Below are positions 5,130-6,024 of a stretch of DNA of 6,024 nucleotides, piece by piece. The notes under the pieces were generated by a model. It did not search any database. It worked only from the letters and a program-made list of their open reading frames with translations, and was not told the origin of the DNA. Origin of the DNA: JAODBQ01 sp038213195 (GTDB taxonomy: Bacteria; Actinomycetota; Acidimicrobiia; Acidimicrobiales; Ilumatobacteraceae); assembly GCA_038213195.1 (NCBI GenBank), contig JBBQTN010000289.1, positions 1-6,024 on the forward strand. The letters run 5' to 3'. Position 1 is the first letter of the stretch. Every line of letters starts with the position of its first letter. Both the position numbers and the translations under genes were made by a program.

Positions 5130-5870
5130 TCAGCTCCCGCTGGTGTGCGCGACGAACCGGGCCGCGAGCGCAGCGTCGCCGATCACCTCGAGCTGTGACA
5201 ACGGCACCCGCCGCCACAGTGCCAGCAACAGATCGCTCGCCGGGCCGCGGATCGCGCAGTCGCCCTTGGCGTGCTCGCGCGTGGTGACCATCGAGCCGTG
5301 CTCGCCGTCGACCACCAACCACTCACCTGCGATGTCCGTGCAGTGCAGGTGGACGGAGCCGCGCACGGGCTCGGGACCCTTGCCCGGCTCGTACGGGAAC
5401 CCGGCGAACAGGTGGAGGAACTCGTCGATCCCGTCGGCGGCCAGCGCCGGGTCGATCGAGAACGACCGGTGCGCTGCGTCCTCGGCGTCCCACCTGTGCA
5501 CGGCGGTCTCGTGGGCCATCCGGCGGATCACGAAGCCCGCTGTCTTGTCAGTGCTCCACGTCCACACCGGGGTCGCGTGGTCGATCCCGCTGAGCGCGGT
5601 CAGCAGCACCGGGACACCCGCGCAGTACGACGCCAGCAAGTCGTCGTCGTCGGCCGGCCGGGTCGGAGCCGCGTCGACCGCCGGATCGAGCAGCCTCCCC
5701 GCCACGATCGCGCGCCAGAAGTCGTGGACCTCGGTGAGGTGCCATAGCAGGTCGGCGACGTGCCAGTCCGGGCAGGCGGTCACGTCGCCGGCGAGGCCGC
5801 CGTCGGCGCACGCGGCAGCGAACCCGTCGGCATCACGGCGCAACGCCGCGAGGAAGTCATCGTGATCCAT
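5130..5870 (-). CDS. Mycothiol-dependent maleylpyruvate isomerase-family protein
   Basis: The 246-residue protein has the two-part layout of the actinobacterial family described as mycothiol-dependent maleylpyruvate isomerase-like (TIGR03083; MDMPI N- and C-terminal domains). The N-terminal DinB-like helical bundle has the PDWHVADLLWHLTEVHDFW segment (34-52) with His44, and RRMAHETAVHRWDAE (116-130) with Glu121 and His125. By comparison with the characterised Corynebacterium isomerase these three should bind the divalent metal. The C-terminal part (about 165-246) ends in the family's GPASDLLLALWRR and a short tail. Family members use mycothiol as thiol cofactor; only a few are true maleylpyruvate isomerases, and there are no ring-cleavage genes nearby, so the substrate is unknown. 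The ATG at 5870-5868 follows a TAGCGT at the leaderless spacing, and there is no Shine-Dalgarno sequence. Length is typical and no key residue is missing. Confidence 0.92.
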   Translation of the reverse strand: MDHDDFLAALRRDADGFAAACADGGLAGDVTACPDWHVADLLWHLTEVHDFWRAIVAGRLLDPAVDAAPTRPADDDDLLASYCAGVPVLLTALSGIDHATPVWTWSTDKTAGFVIRRMAHETAVHRWDAEDAAHRSFSIDPALAADGIDEFLHLFAGFPYEPGKGPEPVRGSVHLHCTDIAGEWLVVDGEHGSMVTTREHAKGDCAIRGPASDLLLALWRRVPLSQLEVIGDAALAARFVAHTSGS

Positions 5871-5876
5871 GTCGTG

Positions 5877-5882
5877 ACGCTA
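5877..5882 (-). promoter_or_regulatory. -10 element of a leaderless promoter for the isomerase-family gene
   Basis: On the minus strand TAGCGT fits TAnnnT and ends 6 bases before the ATG at 5870, exactly the spacing seen at 462-467 and 1919-1924. No Shine-Dalgarno sequence lies between it and the start. No clear -35 element is visible. Confidence 0.55.
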
Positions 5883-5935
5883 GCCCGGCTGTTGCAGTAG
5901 GGGCTGGGGGTTGAGGGGGTCGCGTCCGCGAAAGG

Positions 5936-5994
5936 GCCCTTCTGGTGCGGGAAACTGAGCTTGTCGAAGGTCCAGTTGCACACCCCAGAAGGGC
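5936..5994. repeat. Long imperfect inverted repeat at the right edge
   Basis: GCCCTTCTGG (5936-5945) is the exact complement of CCAGAAGGGC (5985-5994). The arms extend inward, with AACTG (5953-5957) matching CAGTT (5973-5977). Over 22 bases per arm, 18 positions pair around a 15-base centre. The left arm also overlaps a self-palindrome, AAGGGCCCTT (5932-5941). The structure ends 6 bases before an ATG at 6001. It could be an operator, a structured leader, or part of a mobile-element end; the window stops too soon to tell. Confidence 0.6.
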
Positions 5995-6000
5995 ACTCCA

Positions 6001-6024
6001 ATGGTGAATCGTAGTCGTCGTCGT
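6001..6024 (+). CDS. Possible start of a plus-strand gene cut by the window edge
   Basis: An ATG at 6001 opens a frame reading MVNRSRRR up to the last base. A GAAGGG (5988-5993 region), Shine-Dalgarno-like, lies 7 bases upstream. Eight residues are too few to assign a function. The very basic start would suit a nucleic-acid-binding protein such as a transposase, which is a guess. Confidence 0.25.

Noticed and set aside
4978..5865. 295-codon plus-strand frame opposite the isomerase-family gene
   Set aside because: Beyond its first 20 codons (the gene remnant) it is antisense to the recognised minus-strand protein and is Ser/Arg/Pro-rich without domain character.
5780..6001. Minus-strand 73-codon frame over the right-edge inverted repeat
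   Set aside because: It overlaps the promoter and start of the isomerase-family gene, lacks a ribosome site, and its open stretch coincides with the inverted repeat.
6003..6012. GGTGAATCGT at the right edge, identical to part of repeat copy 5 (4805-4814), as a further repeat copy
   Set aside because: The match stops after 10 bases and the following AGTCGTCGTCGT does not form the second palindrome arm. Ten bases is too little to claim a repeat copy.

Overview
This is a GC-rich window with strong G/C bias at third codon positions, GTG starts, overlapping stop/start codons and apparently leaderless promoters. Together with a WS/DGAT-type wax ester/triacylglycerol synthase and a mycothiol-dependent maleylpyruvate isomerase-fold protein, this points to an actinobacterium. 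The Acidimicrobiia (Ilumatobacter-like) are my best guess, by inference only.

Layout, left to right. (1) The first 362 bases are the N-terminal end of a minus-strand gene for a Pro/Ala/Glu/Thr-rich, partly 20-residue-periodic protein that runs off the left edge. (2) Divergent from it, a two-gene unit starts at 474. It encodes a stand-alone RecB/Cas4-like PD-(D/E)XK nuclease with an Fe-S-type Cys set, followed through a GTGA overlap by a PAP2 membrane phosphatase (1301-1843). (3) 1931-3346 encodes a complete WS/DGAT acyltransferase with an intact HHxxxDG motif. (4) Convergent with it is a 65-residue unknown protein (3399-3596, minus). Its promoter lies back to back with that of a short-chain dehydrogenase/reductase (SDR) locus. 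(5) That SDR (3713-4266) is a pseudogene: about 80 central residues are missing, the catalytic Tyr is replaced by Asp, and a one-base frameshift follows. A 93-residue small-barrel-like protein (4266-4547) overlaps its end. (6) 4548-5129 has no intact gene. It holds a palindromic repeat array (4566-4866) with a 62-bp unit, two strong GC hairpins, and what looks like the remnant of another decayed gene. (7) 5130-5870 (minus) is a mycothiol-dependent maleylpyruvate isomerase-family protein. (8) The right edge holds a long imperfect inverted repeat (5936-5994) just before a possible new plus-strand start at 6001.

Four starts (474, 1931, 3713, 5870) have a TAnnnT hexamer ending 6-7 bases before the ATG and no Shine-Dalgarno sequence, so leaderless mRNAs appear to be usual here. 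The exceptions are the minus-strand genes starting at 362 and 3596, which have Shine-Dalgarno-like sequences.

The genes do not form one pathway. The neighbourhood looks like ordinary chromosomal lipid/redox housekeeping with local decay and repeat accumulation between 3.7 and 5.1 kb. I found no defence system, CRISPR array, tRNA or rRNA. The palindromic array and the decaying SDR are the items most worth following up.
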